From Oscheius dolichura (Eukaryota; Nematoda; Chromadorea; Rhabditida; Rhabditidae): a stretch of 64,000 bases of DNA. The stretch is taken from positions 11,656,001 to 11,720,000 of the forward strand of contig OW051495.1 of the NCBI GenBank assembly GCA_932521035.1, given 5' to 3'. The notes under the pieces were generated by a model. That model made no database searches. It saw only the letters and a program-made list of their open reading frames with translations, and was not told the origin of the DNA. Shown here piece after piece: positions 22,901-35,124 of this stretch. The position numbers were made by a program, and so were the translations under genes. The stretch's first letter is position 1. Every line of letters starts with the position of its first letter.

Positions 22901-25900
22901 ACTTTCGTCAGAATGAATTGCTAAAGTTTGTTTTGTTCCTCCTTGTAATAGAGACATACTGGCTTGCTTCCAATTGTCAGAGGGGGATTGACAACCAACT
23001 TGGGGCAGGTATTATCACAGGTAGCATCCGTAATTTCCTCCAGATCGCACATGTATTTTCCGGTACCGAATGGCTGCGTTGTAAAGGTACACTGTTTAGG
23101 AGGAGTTCCCTCAATCAGAGAAGCATTCGATTGTGTGGGCAGTGTTTCGTTTAGACATCCCTTGGTACAGGTGTAGATCTTCCACCAGGCACTGACTGTC
23201 CGGTCGTACCACTCGTATTTTCCAGTCTGGCTGTTCTTAATACACTCCGCCTTGTGCTCCGAATAGATCTTGAGGCCTTGCTCCGTAGGGTAATATCCAC
23301 CGAGACACTCCACATCCACAACACAATTCTCCGGATGAATAGAGGGAGGTGGATTGGAAGGCGTACAGGTCCTGTTGGTGAGATGAGTTGTGGAGGGATC
23401 TATCGGTATCGGAGTACAGCCGGTCGAGGTTGGGCAGTCCAAAGATTTATAAGGTTGGTTCGTCGACGGATCGATCCAGGTAGGCTGGCCGTTCTCCAAC
23501 TGGCAAACGGCGGAATTGTTCGTCGGTCCGGTGGGATTCGTCGGAGAGGTTTCTTCAACACACTTCAAGTTCTTCTTACAGCCGAGAGCATAATTCGAGG
23601 GGGCGCAGGTCTGTTCAGTAACAATAACTCCAGGTCCTGGTACCAGTTCGGGGCAAACCACATTCTGAAGGCGGAGTATTACCAAGTTATTCATAATAGA
23701 AACTCACTGAGCTAGATGTTGTTGTCAGAGGTGCTACCGTTGTTACAGTGGCGGTCTTGTTTACGCAGTTCAATTTCGTCAGGGGCAGTCCCGTGTCTAC
23801 TACATACCAGATGCCTCCGTTTTCATCCGTCTTGTTGCACACAGCGGCGATACTCTTATTTTCATATCCATAATTTGCGGGAACTTGGTATTCTTAATAT
23901 ATATAGGAATGATATTTTCACAAACTTACCAGAAAATGTACAATAGACGTTTATTACACAATTTTCGTAAATTTTTACGCCAATTCCGTTGGGACCGGAG
24001 GCAATCTCACTCATATCAATTTGGCAGACTTGGTCATTTCCAGTCGCGGCAGAGAATCGTGTTCCTTGTTCCCCGGCTGCCCAAAAGACGCATTGTTCAC
24101 GAGGCTGAAATCTTTCATTTAAATACAGAAAAGTTTAAAACTTGCCTTTGAAGTCGAGACCGTAGTTGTCGAGATCAGCTGGCAAAGCTCGCCGGATGCT
24201 CCGGTCACCGGTTGTCCAGTAGCAATGTTAATGAACGTGCTGTTTTGGGAGGTCACAGCGGAGCACTTCGCATTGATGACTCCATTCACTCCGCCATTGA
24301 TGTTAATGGGAACGTAGCCCTCCTCACATTCCACAGTGGCAGTGCATCCGACTTGGTACTTTCCACCGGACACAGTGACACAGGAATAGTTAGAACTGGT
24401 GTGAGGAATACTGGTGAGAGACTCGCATGGTGGCTGGCAATCTTTGCTAGGTACTACCTCTCCAGTTGAGATGTCAATCCAGCTGTTCTTTCCCGTAGTC
24501 GTCTTGTTGCACACAACGCTGGTTGTAGTATTTTCCCCGCCGTTGATATGCACTGGGTAGGTTCCTAAATTCCGATTTTTAAATGAGAAGATCGATTGTA
24601 ACGTTCTTTGCAAGCTATAGGATAGATGGTAAAAAACAGACGGCCTAACACTTCTCTCAGATCATGAAAAACTCACCAGGAATACAGGTGAAATTGGCAT
24701 TACATCCCAACGGCCCTCCGCTAGTCGCCTGGTAGCAAGTCCCGCTAGGGACAGCATTGGTCGTGTTGACGGGCGGGCAAGGAGTGCTGTCCGGATCGAT
24801 GCAAGTGTTCTTGACGAAGATCAGGCCCGTAGTTCCATTGGGGCCGTTGTATTTTCCATCAGGAGTACAGGTATACCAGTTCGTCCTGCTGCCGGTCTCT
24901 TTGAAGACGGTGCCAGGAGGACACTGAACCTCTGTCTGGCCATAGAGAGGCACCTTGTTATGAACCAGGTTCTGGAAGGTTTGATTACTCCTGGTTCTTG
25001 TAAACTGTTTACGGGAACAGTTCTGGTGTTTGTCAGATTAGTGTCGAGTCCGATCAGTTCACAGGTGTTGTTACAGATCACCTCAACAATCGGATCGACC
25101 GGGCTGATGTCTGTCTTGTTGCAGATGTACTCGTACATTTCTCGCTCCACGGTGAATATCGCTGTAAATATGGTATTCTAGAGCACCTAATGAATCCCTT
25201 ACTGCAAGTGACTGTCGTATTTCCAAAGGGTTGTGAAGTGTTGCGCGGATTCTTGGTCACTGCGCTGATGTCCTTACAAGAGTCGTTACAAGGATACGGT
25301 TGTAGGGGACCTTTGGTGACGGGGTCGACCCATTCTCCCGTCTCACATAGTTGCGAACGGGTCCCCTTGTTCGTCATTGGATAGGTTCCATTTTTGCACT
25401 TTATCGTGACCACGCAATTTTCTTCGTAGATCTCGTCGTCGGTGTCACAAGAGGAGGAGATTATCTCTTGCCCCGCGGTTAGGTTAAAGGTGCAATTGGG
25501 TCCCGGATTGACGGGCTGCAAAGTAATCTCCATCCCCGTTTCTTTATGCAAAACATACCTCGACACAGTCGTTTACGGCCACAATTGTGGCGGTGTCTCC
25601 CGGAGTGCTGGTGATGTATGTTCCGTTCGCCGTGCAGGTGTAGGTCTTCGAGGCACTCGTCGTCCCCTTCCACACCCACCCATCGGGACAGTAGATGTCA
25701 AACCTGCCACCAATTTCCACCACTCGAGTTAGGATGTATTGCTGAAAAGATCAGTTACAGTGGCCCCATTCCAGTAAACTCACCGGTTCGCTTCCAATCG
25801 TGAGAGGGGGACTGACAACCAACTTGGGGCAAGTATTATCGCAGGTGGCAGTGGTAATTTCCGTCAGATCGCACATGTACTTCCCAGTACCGAATGGCTG

Positions 25901-28900
25901 CGTTGTAAAGGTACACTGTTTAGGAGGAGTTCCCTCAATCAGTGTCGTATTCGATTGTGTTGGCAATGTCTCGTTTAGACATCCCTTGGTACAGGTGTAG
26001 ATCTTCCACCAGGCATTAACTGTCCGGTCGTACCACTCGTATTTTCCAGTCTGGCTGTTCCTAATACACTCCGCCTTGTGCTCCGAATAGATCCTGAGGC
26101 CTTGCTCCGTAGGGTAATATCCACCGAGACACTCCACGTCGACAACACAGTTCTCCGGATGAATAGAGAAAAGTGGGTTGGAAGGTGTACAGGTCCTGTT
26201 GGTAACTTCAGTTGTTGGATCCTTTGTGATCGGAGTACAGCCCGTGGGAGTCGGACAGTCCAGAGGTTTATAAGCTTGGTTCGTCGCAGGATCAATCCAA
26301 GTCGGCTTGCCGTTGTCCACTTTACACACGGCTGAGTTATTCGTTGGTGATCCAGGATTCGTAGGAGACGTTCCCTCTCCACAGGCAAAGTTCTTCCTAC
26401 AATCCAGAGCATATGTCGAATTACTTGGGCATGTCTGATCGATTAGGATGACACCAGGGCCCGGGAGGATCTCGGGGCAAGCTGGGATGCAGACATTTCC
26501 TCTCAACGGCAGTCCAGTGGAGATCTCGACGAACGTGCTGTTCTCGGAAGTAACTACCGAGCACTTCATGTTGATGACTCCGTTTGCTCCGGTCACGATG
26601 TTTACAGGGATGTAGCCTTCGTCACATTCCAGGGTGGCAGTGCATCCGACCCGGTACTGTCCGTCCAGGTTTATAGGTTGGCAAGAATAATTAGAGCGGG
26701 AGTGGGGAATACTTGTGAGATTCTCACAAGGCTTCTGGCAGTCCTTGGCCGGTACTTCTAGTCCAGTTGAAACGTCAACCCAGGTGTTCTTCCCCGTCGT
26801 CGTCTTGTTACAAACCACGCTGGTTGTAGTCGCCTCGTTGCTTGTGACATTAACGGGATAGGTTCCTAAATTCAAACTTTAAGATCGAGAGACTTTGATC
26901 GCCCTACCAGGAATACAGGTGACATTGACTTCACATCCCACGGGGGCGCCATTGACCATTTGGTAACAAGTTGCATTAGGTACAGCATTAGTAGAGTTGA
27001 TCGGGTCGCACTTATCACCACAGATATCTTCCACCGGCTGGCCCGTGGTAAGCTCAATGAAGGTGCTGTTCTGGCTTGTGGTTGCATTGCAGCTAACATT
27101 AACCAGAGAGCTATAGTTGTAGTTGACATTAATTCCCGTATAGCCTGAATTCTCCTATTTCTGATAGCTACCGTAATCCTTACCAGGGTCACATTTCAGT
27201 TGGACCTGGCAGCCGACCGAGTAGAGGCCACCATCTTGTCGCACACATTCGGTTTTTATTGAAGTGTGGGGGATTTCCTTCAACGGGCAGGGTGGTCGGC
27301 AGTCCTCTGATTTGTATTCCTGATCAGTGCTGATGTCAATCCAAGTGGTCTTCTTCGTCGTGGGATCCTCCTTACATACTACCGTAGTCGTTGACTTCTC
27401 CTTTCCATTGACATGAACAGGATAGGTTCCTAAACATCTCCTCTTCCCCTTCAAGAAATAGAATTACCCGGAATGCAGGTGACATTAGCCTCACAGCCTC
27501 GAGGAGCTCCCACTCCCGCTAGATAGCAATCCCCTGTCACATTTTCAGTAGCGGTGTCAATCGGGTCACAGTCAATCGGGGCAAGCGTCGTCGCCCTCGC
27601 ACCACAGAGACTTGCTTCCAGCGGCAGACCAGTCGTTAATTCAATGAATGTGCTGTTCTTCATATCCGTCGAATCACAGCTGATATTCACCACAGAGCTG
27701 TATTTGTAGTTGATATTAGTTCCAGTGTATCCTAAACCCCATTCTCTCTAATCTACCGTACTCCTTACCTTCTATACATTCCACCTGTACCCGGCATCCG
27801 ACCTGATAGCCACCGTCTTTCATAAGACATTCCGTTCTTATCGTAGTATAGGGGACTTCCGTATATTTACAGACAGGAGCACACGGTTCTGGGGGAAACG
27901 GCTCGCCGGTGGAGATGACAATCCAGGTGGCATTCTGGTTGCCCGTCTTGCCACAATAGATTGAAGTATCGACGGTCGTCTTTCCATCAATGTACACCGG
28001 GAGGGTTCCTAAACAGAAGAAGTCTTATTGTAATTAATAGTGAAGTTACCTTCTTTACACGTAGCATTAGCAAAGCAATTGACCGGCGCCGCTCCTCCAA
28101 TCACAGTACAATTCGAAGTAATGAACAGGTTGGTCTCATTGATTGGTTTACAAGTCTCCTTCTCGCAGAAGTCTTCCAATGCCTCGTTAGTCGATATCTC
28201 GATGAAGGTACTGTTATCCGAGGTGATTGTCTTACACGTGACATTCACGACAGAAGCCTTGTTGTACTTGACATTGTAGCCAACATATCCTAGAAGATTA
28301 CGATAATCAAGGAAAGGGATGGCCCGTACCGTCGATGCAGATAACCCGAGCTGGGCAGTCAACCGCATATCCTCCTTCTGTAGTAGGACATTGGATTTCG
28401 ACACGGGTATTGGGGATGCTAATGGGGGGACAGACTCTGGGACAGTATTTTCCAGCAAATGGCTGGCCGATGGAGATGTCAATCCAGGTCGTCTTGCCGG
28501 TGGTGGTGTTGTTTTTACAGACAATGGTTGTGTTGGTCGTCATCCCGGTCTGACCATAGATTGGAGCGGTTCCTGAAAAGAAGATGGGTTGCTGTATCCA
28601 ACTGGCTTTCAAGGAGTTTCTGGTAACTCTTTCGGTGCCCCCCTAGACCTCCAGAAATCTTTTAGGAACTGTTTTAACCTAAAAACCACTTCTCAAAGCC
28701 AATTAGCAGTTGAACTCCCCGCGGGAAACTCCCACGACCCGAATTTTGGTCGTTTCTCCCGAAGTCTCCCGGGGGATGACCTCCAATGTTAATTTATCCC
28801 GGAAGACCCAAAAAATAGCCCAGTAGGCTACAGTAACCCCTCCTCCCCCTTACCAGGAGCGCAAGTAGCATCCACTGTGCATCCTGGCGGTCCTCCAACT

Positions 28901-31900
28901 CCTGCCACATAGCAGGTGGAATTGATATTCGTGCCATTTTTGAATTCTGGAGCAGGACAACCACAAGCGTCTTGCCGTGCCGGCTGCCCGGTGGAAATAT
29001 CAATCCAAGTGCTGTTATGCCCCTTTCCATCACAGGTCATATTTGTCAGGGTTTTTCCGTCGATGTTAATTGGTACCAAGTCTAAAATGGGTTGGATTAC
29101 GGTATCTCTGTAAAATACCATCTTCACAAACGAGAGAAGCACTACAGCCTACAGTGACTCCTCCCTGGACTCCAACACATTGATGTGTCAGTTTCGTTCC
29201 CGGTGGGGTGGTTGTGTTACACGGGGCGGCACATCCCTCCCTCGGGCTTGCTGGAGTCCCCAAACTGATGTCGATCCAAGTAGCCGTCCCATTCGTCGTC
29301 ACATTACAGATACTCGTCTGCTTGAGTTGCGTGATATCCGTGATATTAATCGGGTACAGTCCCTCCACACACTCTTCGTGCATTATACAACCGAGGGCAG
29401 CAGGACTTGATCGACATATCTCGGTCGTTACCAGGACCTCCGTCGTGTTGGGACGGACGATACACTGTGGTTTGTTCTAGAATTGAGGGCTCTTCTAGCT
29501 TCCTTGGGGAGAACTAACGGTGCAATTCAATGGAGACAGTGGCTGTCCTACACCGATGACAATCAATGTTCCATTCTTCCCCGTGACAGTGTCACAGCGA
29601 GAGTCCCTTTTCCCATCGACAACTCCTGTCGTATCCACCGGGACGAGTCCTGAAATTTTGAATTCCCCTCTCTTCTCTCCCAGACTCACCTTCTACACAT
29701 TGTTCCGTCACATTACAATTCGTAGTCACTTGTCCATTCAGGATTTGGCAGCTGCTAGTAACCTTGACCATGTTCGTATTATTAGGAACAGGACAAGTAC
29801 CCTAAAATTGGGAATTTTAATCTTTTAGGAGGAAGAAGAACGTACGGGCTCACAATCGGAGACCTCAGTTGTCTCGTTGGTGGAGATCGTAATCCATGTA
29901 GCGTTGTTCTGTTTGGTGATGTTACAAGTCACACTTTGCTGGTTGTTTTGCACGATGACACTGTCCACCGGATAAAATCCTATAAATAGAAAAATCAGAG
30001 TCGAATGCCAGCATCATTTATCCAATTTTAGGGCGAATGGAAGGGAAAGCGCGGGATAGACGTGTGACATTAACCAATAAACGCTTGGGGAAGCTTCCGG
30101 GAGCGATGTAGTGCTCCATTGGCCCATAGAAAAAGGAGAGGGAGGCATTTAGCCCTAGAAAATCACCCTGCCCCCCGATCTCCTCATACTCTTCAACGGG
30201 AATTGATGCGGCTACTGGAGTGGGAGGCAGGAGAGCTAGGCTGACCTCCTCATTCGGGAAATGTCTTGGCCGAATACGGGCAATCCTCCCAGTTAAACTC
30301 GATCATAACTGTGTTTTGCCGTCGCCATTAAGTCCTGGTGGATGAAGCCACTCCCGTTCCTTACCTGGTACACAGGTAGTGTTCACCGAGCATCCGACAG
30401 CTACCGTATTGTTGACCAGCTGACAATCCGCCGAAATGATAATTGTCGTTGTATTCTTCACAGGGCAGATAGGACTCTAAACCATCCTCTCACTATTCTC
30501 ATATCCCCTTCCTCTACCGTATTACACGGTTTCAGATCGGCCACCGTCTGAGGTGCCCCCGTTTCGGGATTGATGTAACCGACTCCATCACACTCCAGCT
30601 TCTGTTGGTAGGTGGGCGCCTCTCCAAAGACATTCGTCCCGTCTTCACATTGGAACACGTAGGACCTGTTTTGTCCGATGTAGGTCTTCCCATTGTATGT
30701 GTAGGTAAAGGTGGGAGGATTCGTGACAAGCTTCAACCCGGACGGGAGGACACTCGTATCGAGGACCAGACAACTTTTCTGGCAGTCGAAGGAAGCACTG
30801 AATGTGAGATCAATAGTCTCCGAGCGGTTCTGGGTCTCGCAGTAGTACTTGTTGCGTCCCTTCATGATATTCTGCCAAATATCGTGCACTTTCTGTATCG
30901 TTGTCGCTAAAAACTTTGCATTAAAACGGGGATGACGCCGGTCACCCACTATCGAAACAATAGTGATCGTCTCCGGCGGTATCTTTAACCGTTCTCATCT
31001 CGATGTTTATCGTTGTCTCGTTCATTTGCTTGATGATCTGCTGCCAGTCCATCTTGACACAGCCTTTGATACAGGTTAGGGTCTGAAATGGGGAAGATAA
31101 GCAATATGAAACACTCGAAGCCTATTCTACTTCTTCTGGTAGTTTGTTCCATTTTTGTAACCCAACCAGCCAGGGGAAGAGATTACTCTCTCACCATAGG
31201 GGGGGGGGGGGGGGGCACAGTATTTTTTGATTGTTATGGTTACTAATTACAGTTCAGTTAAATGAATTCCCTGGTTTACAGACCCTTGCCCCTCTCTCAA
31301 GAGACGAATTGATTCGAATCGGCTAGCTCTAAAGTTTTCCCCCGGGGGAAGAGATTTGTCCCTGGGAAAATAGTTTACGACTATGGTCTCTCAGGCTTGA
31401 GAAACGAGGTTCTAGAATCGTTCTACGTAATCCCTTTTCAACAGTGGGAATGTGGAGGTGGAGGAGACTCTCGAGGGGGGTATCTTACCTGATTGGCATT
31501 TGCTCCTATTGTTGGACTGTACCAATTCGGGGCTGGATTACAATTCAGCTCCTGTCCGTCGTAGATAAGATACTTCTCTTCAGCAGGGTAGAATCCTTAA
31601 AATATCCCATTTCTAACCCAAAATAAGGGAGGCCCCCTACCACTAGCACAATCATACTTCAGCTGGCACCCATTATTATAACTGTTCTTATCGACGGCGC
31701 AATTTGTCTGGTTGCTCAAGATGACGTTGTCATTCGGCTGGAGGACCGGGCAGCCACTGATGGGGACACATCCGACGACGGGGACGACTTCATTCAAGTA
31801 GACATCCTTCAGCTGCCGGTCGATGGTACACATTATCTCTTGGTGATTCTTGCCAGAACGGGCGGGAGACGAATCCGGTGGGTACATGTAGCCCTCTTTA

Positions 31901-33918
31901 CAGCTGTAGACAACCGAGTGGCCGGCGAACATGAAATTACGAGGCTTCACTAGAACCGTACGGTATCCCTGGGGATCCTGTAATGATCGATTATTGGTGG
32001 TTATAGAGAGACTAACAAGGGTATAGTTAGTGATTTGAACTCCCTGGGGCAGAGGCGACTGTAATCGGCAAGACTGGTTGCAGGTGGCGGTGGGTTCCAG
32101 GTCCTCGCAATAGTACGGATGATATGGTGGTGGCTGCTTGTAAATGGCTGAAATGGACGCGTTTTCTATATGGATAGAGGAGTTACTGATATTCCAGCAC
32201 TGTGCTCCAGGCCACGGGGGCAACTGATTTTGATTCCATGCACCAATGGTGTCGACTGACTCGATCTCCCTGATACAGCCGTCGGTACATTCCATCGGCG
32301 AGGCCTGAAAATGACTTCCGTTTAGGGGAGACGGTCAGCTGCCCTTACGTAGGAGCCCTGCTCGTTCACCCACAAACCGTCTTGGCAGAGTAACTTTTGG
32401 CTGCCGTTGTTCTGGTTGAGAAAGGCCGAATCGACCGGGTGCATTCCCTGCTTACATCGGACGGTGACGGAGCACGGTTCCTTTACTCCGGTCGCCGTCT
32501 CCTCGCACGTATTCTCAAGTACCGTCACATTCGAAGTGTCCAGTTTCTAGAAGCAGTAGCTCTCCTCTGAAGCGACAAGCCAACTGACTATACATTCTCC
32601 TGGTTGGCCCTTCTTGATGCAGGGTGGTGGAACGATCTGCTGGTTGGTGTCCATGTCCGTCCAAGTGTTTGCCTCCGCATTGCTACATTGGATCCTTAAC
32701 ATGACACGACCGTCTCCCGCTGATCCGGGTGGAAAGGAATAGCCTGTAAATGGTCGTTAAAGTTGTGGAAGGCGAGGTGGTACTCTGTCTCTTTAAGTAT
32801 AGTATGTTTCTTACCGTCACTACAGGTGTAATTGGCATAGCCACCTACTCCATATTTGAAGCGATCGTTTCCATTGACGACTCCTTCCTGGAATACTCTG
32901 AATAGCTTGGCCTTTCCGGTGTACTCACCCCTTTAAACTGAGTATGAGCACGTAAAAATTCAGCTGGACAATATATCCAACAGTTAGTTCCAATTGTTTT
33001 GGGATTTGTCACCGCTGACTCATAATGGTTAAATTCATTCCCATTATATGATGAGCTGCATTTATAAGTCGCCGAATAGTACTCCAGAGACATTGGATCG
33101 TTCGGATGAAGCAGGACACCTGAAATGACCAGCTGAGGTCCTGTAGCGATCTCGTCACTTACGATCTCCAGTACAGCGAATAGAGAACGAGTCACCAGCT
33201 TTGATGAAAGATGTTAATTTGTTCCCATCATAGGGATTGGTAAAATTATAAATCGCATCCGGGGATTTCGTTATCATGAGGCGGTACGCTACCTGAAAAT
33301 GCCAATTTAGGATCTCGATCTTTATTAGAGCCTTCTATAAGGCCTTTAGCTTTTACTGTTTGGCATAGTCGCCGGGTTTAGTCGAGACTCTCTTGCCGCG
33401 TCCCCCTTTCTATACGTGGAGTTGCTGGGAAAGGCTTGCTAGCGTTTCACAAGGCGGCGCCTTCTCACAGTGTTCAATAAATGAGAACAGGCTGATGATT
33501 CTTCTCCTTCTTCCTTCCGAGACCCGTTCTTACCGGGTCGATAGAATAGTTGCAAGCCTGCATACAGACGAGAACGTTCGGATCATCCTCCCTCATGTCC
33601 AGAATAGTTCCAGTCGAATCTCTCCACAGTTCGTCGTCTCCACATAGCATATGTGGTCCTCGCAAATCTGACCATTTATCAGATGTTGGAATAAATCCTG
33701 AAAGGTACGGTATTCTACTATCCACATGGGATACCATTGCTGCATTTTAGCCTTAGTTTACAACCAGTTCTGAAGATCGCGTCTGATGATTCAGGGCATT
33801 CAGAGTTATCATCAAAATCCGTATTCGGTATGACCCACGGCGTCGGACAGTCGGCTACCGTAACTGATATGAGGTAGAGTCCCACCAGGAAAGACCGAAG
33901 TCTTCCAGCGGGGCCCAT
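13981..33918 (-). CDS. Giant secreted cysteine-rich multi-module protein
   Basis: Unrecognised gene of about 20 kb with dozens of short introns, coding for very roughly 5,000 residues by eye. It starts MGPAGRLRSFLVGLYLISVTVA, a good signal peptide, and the protein is then almost entirely cysteine-rich modules with many Asn-X-Ser/Thr sites. Recurring module types include PLYGQTEVQCPPGTVFKETG; NCTLTLTEGQEIVSSTCDT with KCKNGTYPTT; HPENCVVDVECLGGYYPTEQG; and TWIDISTGQP. Their spacing (Cys, then Cys-x-Gly-Tyr/Thr-Tyr, Cys, Trp, Cys) resembles sushi/CCP-like folds, but I infer this only by shape. Exons 1 (33918 to about 33748) and 2 (about 33699-33537) join as CSNG-FIPTSDKW. A tail rich in Asp/Pro ends at TGA 13983-13981 with no clear membrane segment. 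It might be more than one gene, but module themes run across every long intron. A surface or extracellular-matrix role is a guess. Confidence 0.7.
14300..14699 (-). other. Long intron near the 3' end of the giant gene
   Basis: Between the last cysteine-rich exon (ending near 14698 at CCTT|GTAAGT) and a tail exon starting near 14340 after a TTACTTGCAG acceptor. It contains a copy of the CTGTCTAACTGTG repeat (14574-14588) and a related CCACAGTTACTCAGCC. The tail exons (14340 to about 14231, then about 14133-13981) encode an acidic, cysteine-poor C-terminus. Confidence 0.5.
17217..18009 (-). other. Long intron of the giant gene carrying a tRNA-like element
   Basis: Module sequence stops at an acceptor near 17217 and resumes beyond a GTAAGT donor at about 18009. 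The exons on both sides belong to the same module series (GTCLSLIVEDPLAIGKGP then EPLVYKELVIVKGTYHIICP), so this is read as one 790-nt intron. A tRNA-like sequence lies at 17372-17440. Confidence 0.6.
17372..17440 (+). repeat. tRNA-derived SINE-like element
   Basis: A perfect A-box fit (TGGCCTAGTGG, 17380-17390) is followed 33 nt later by a B-box-like GGTTCTTATCG and then an A-rich tail (GACGAAAAAAAAG). An anticodon-like GTA sits between them, but the acceptor and T stems do not pair well, so it is not a working tRNA. It resembles the element at 46989-47060. Confidence 0.5.
20145..21870 (-). repeat. Cassette copy 3 of the giant gene
   Basis: Third copy (5' to 3' on the minus strand) of a five-module block. 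In order: a CPELAPGPGV/GCQKDFECADG module with the YYPTEQG/WWKIYTC unit; the GGKYDVYCPDGWVWKG unit; the NCTLTLTEGQEIVSSSCDT unit; an ICNxT...CNNTC unit; and PLYGQTEVQCPPGTVFKETG. It lies directly downstream of copy 2 and is very similar to it in DNA. Confidence 0.8.
21935..23665 (-). repeat. Cassette copy 2 of the giant gene
   Basis: Same five modules in the same order as copies 1 and 3, with the intron positions also kept. The block at 22730-22911 matches 20921-21101 at roughly nine of ten positions by eye. The block at 22980-23230 closely matches 25805-26060. This indicates duplication of whole exon groups, perhaps with gene conversion. Confidence 0.8.
24200..30000 (-). repeat. TWIDISTG-type repeat series in the giant gene
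   Basis: About fourteen units of a shorter repeat alternate between two flavours: TWIDISTGxP (near 24.47, 26.79, 27.34, 27.92, 28.48, 29.00, 29.27 and 29.90 kb) and NSTFIExTTGxP (near 24.24, 26.53, 27.06, 27.65 and 28.21 kb). Each is followed by Cys-rich sequence such as IPHTS...C and VGCxxxVxCxxG. Copy 1 of the large cassette interrupts the series at 24.8-26.5 kb. Confidence 0.75.
24765..26460 (-). repeat. Cassette copy 1 of the giant gene
   Basis: First copy of the five-module block, from CPEILPGPGVILIDQTC through YYPTEQGLRIYSEHKAEC, FDIYCPDGWVWKG, NCTFNLTAGQEIISSSCDT and ICNKTDISP to PLYGQTEVQCPPGTVF. It is separated from copy 2 by about 1.1 kb of TWIDISTG-type sequence. Confidence 0.8.
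31199..31216. repeat. Poly-G homopolymer tract (18 G)
   Basis: An uninterrupted run of 18 G on the plus strand lies in an intron of the giant gene. Such runs can form G-quadruplexes; in C. elegans long G tracts are known to be maintained by the DOG-1 helicase. The exact count may be a sequencing estimate. Confidence 0.85.
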
Positions 33919-34020
33919 AGTTGGAGCTCTTCCCTGAAAAGGGAAATAATTTGAATCGATAGGAAGTGAGGGGGATAGGCGAGAGAAGAAGTTTGACGAT
34001 AGATTGGCTGTTATAGCATA

Positions 34021-34040
34021 GACTAGGGGGATTTATATGG
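34021..34040 (-). promoter_or_regulatory. TATA box and shared element of the giant gene
   Basis: On the minus strand CCATATAAAT is followed at once by CCCCCTAGTC, about 105-120 nt upstream of the start ATG at 33918. The same combination occurs upstream of the second large gene (44087-44107). An acceptor (CCCTTTTCAG) 15 nt before the ATG suggests a short outron or a 5' UTR intron. Confidence 0.65.
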
Positions 34041-35055
34041 TGGCCGTGGGCGCCCATCTTCTCACGGGCTAGGCGAGAGAGACGCCAGTCTAGGCAGTGA
34101 TTACTGTAGAACTCAGAGAGATCGTCTGACATCCCGACAGCACAATGGAACAAGGCGGCGGGGGATTTGGAAATTTCGAGACGCTTCTTTGGAAATGGAA
34201 GGGAGGGATAGTCAAGACGGCGGGGAGAAAGAGCTATCGATTTGGAATATTTCGTGAAAAAAAAATAAATGATACCTTGCTCTTCACAACCCTCAAGTCC
34301 TCTTACTCTGACCCCACATGAGGAGAAGTGCATCAGTTCCAAAGATTCTTGGGCAGGGGTTGAATTTAACGCTCCAGACAAGAAGGCACTTACCGGAAGA
34401 CAATCGACTCATATACACGAGCGAGTTTTGCCCCCAGATGTGGAGCGCTGAATACACGATTCTCTTTCTTGGAACATCTTTCCCATTGTTTTCAAAATAC
34501 CCAATCAATTGTGGTCCGCTTATTTTTGAGCATCTTACTGATGATTTCTGAAAGCTGAGGAGTGCCGGAGTAACAAGTTTTTGTATCAGGCGCCAGCTCT
34601 TCATGTCTTCTCCCGTGTCCAGTATTGCCCCTATTTTGTCTCCCCATCTATATTTTTATGGATATCAGTAGAACACTGATGATGAGCATATTTTCCCATG
34701 GCCAACTGAATATTCTTGAAGAAAAGATACAGGCACAGATTTTACAACAGATTGCTACAATTTCATATCCTATTCCCATTGGAAGAAAAGGTTGCTTTCA
34801 TCTAGAAAAGCCCATAACTTTCTCTACTATTCTTACTACCGGCTTTCCGCAATTTTATGCCCTATCTTTTCTAGCTCTTTTGTCGTCATTAATCCTTTGA
34901 GCCCTCTTTCTCTCCCCGATTCGGCTTCCTTCCATCTTCTATTGCCTCTATTGAACCCCTGGGAGATATTGTTTCTGGCCTATCCTATTATGGAGATAGT
35001 ATTTCTATCTGAAAACGAGGAAGATATTTATTAAGAAAAGGGCATTCACGACACT

Positions 35056-35061
35056 TTTATT
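35056..35061 (-). terminator. Poly(A) signal of the second large gene
   Basis: AATAAA on the minus strand (TTTATT at 35056-35061) lies 64 nt after the stop codon at 35125, the expected place for a short 3' UTR. A second AATAAA-like site follows near 35030. Confidence 0.6.
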
Positions 35062-35124
35062 GCTTCAACCTCAAATAAACAAAACACGGGCATTGGGACA
35101 ATAAACACTTTTTCAGTGGACTGT

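Larger units (their letters stand above)
33919..35124. other. Spacer between the two large secreted-protein genes
   Basis: Holds the promoter of the downstream gene at its left end and the 3' UTR of the second gene at its right end. Small ORFs on both strands (for example 34293-34604) show no domain and no consistent splicing. No other gene was seen. Confidence 0.6.

Noticed and set aside
20145-26460. CRISPR-like or satellite array
   Set aside because: The repeats are coding exons with kept intron positions and long units, not short direct repeats with spacers.
13981-33918. Several separate genes instead of one giant gene
   Set aside because: No internal signal peptide, poly(A) site or promoter pair was seen, and module types continue across each long intron. 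Transcript data could still split it.
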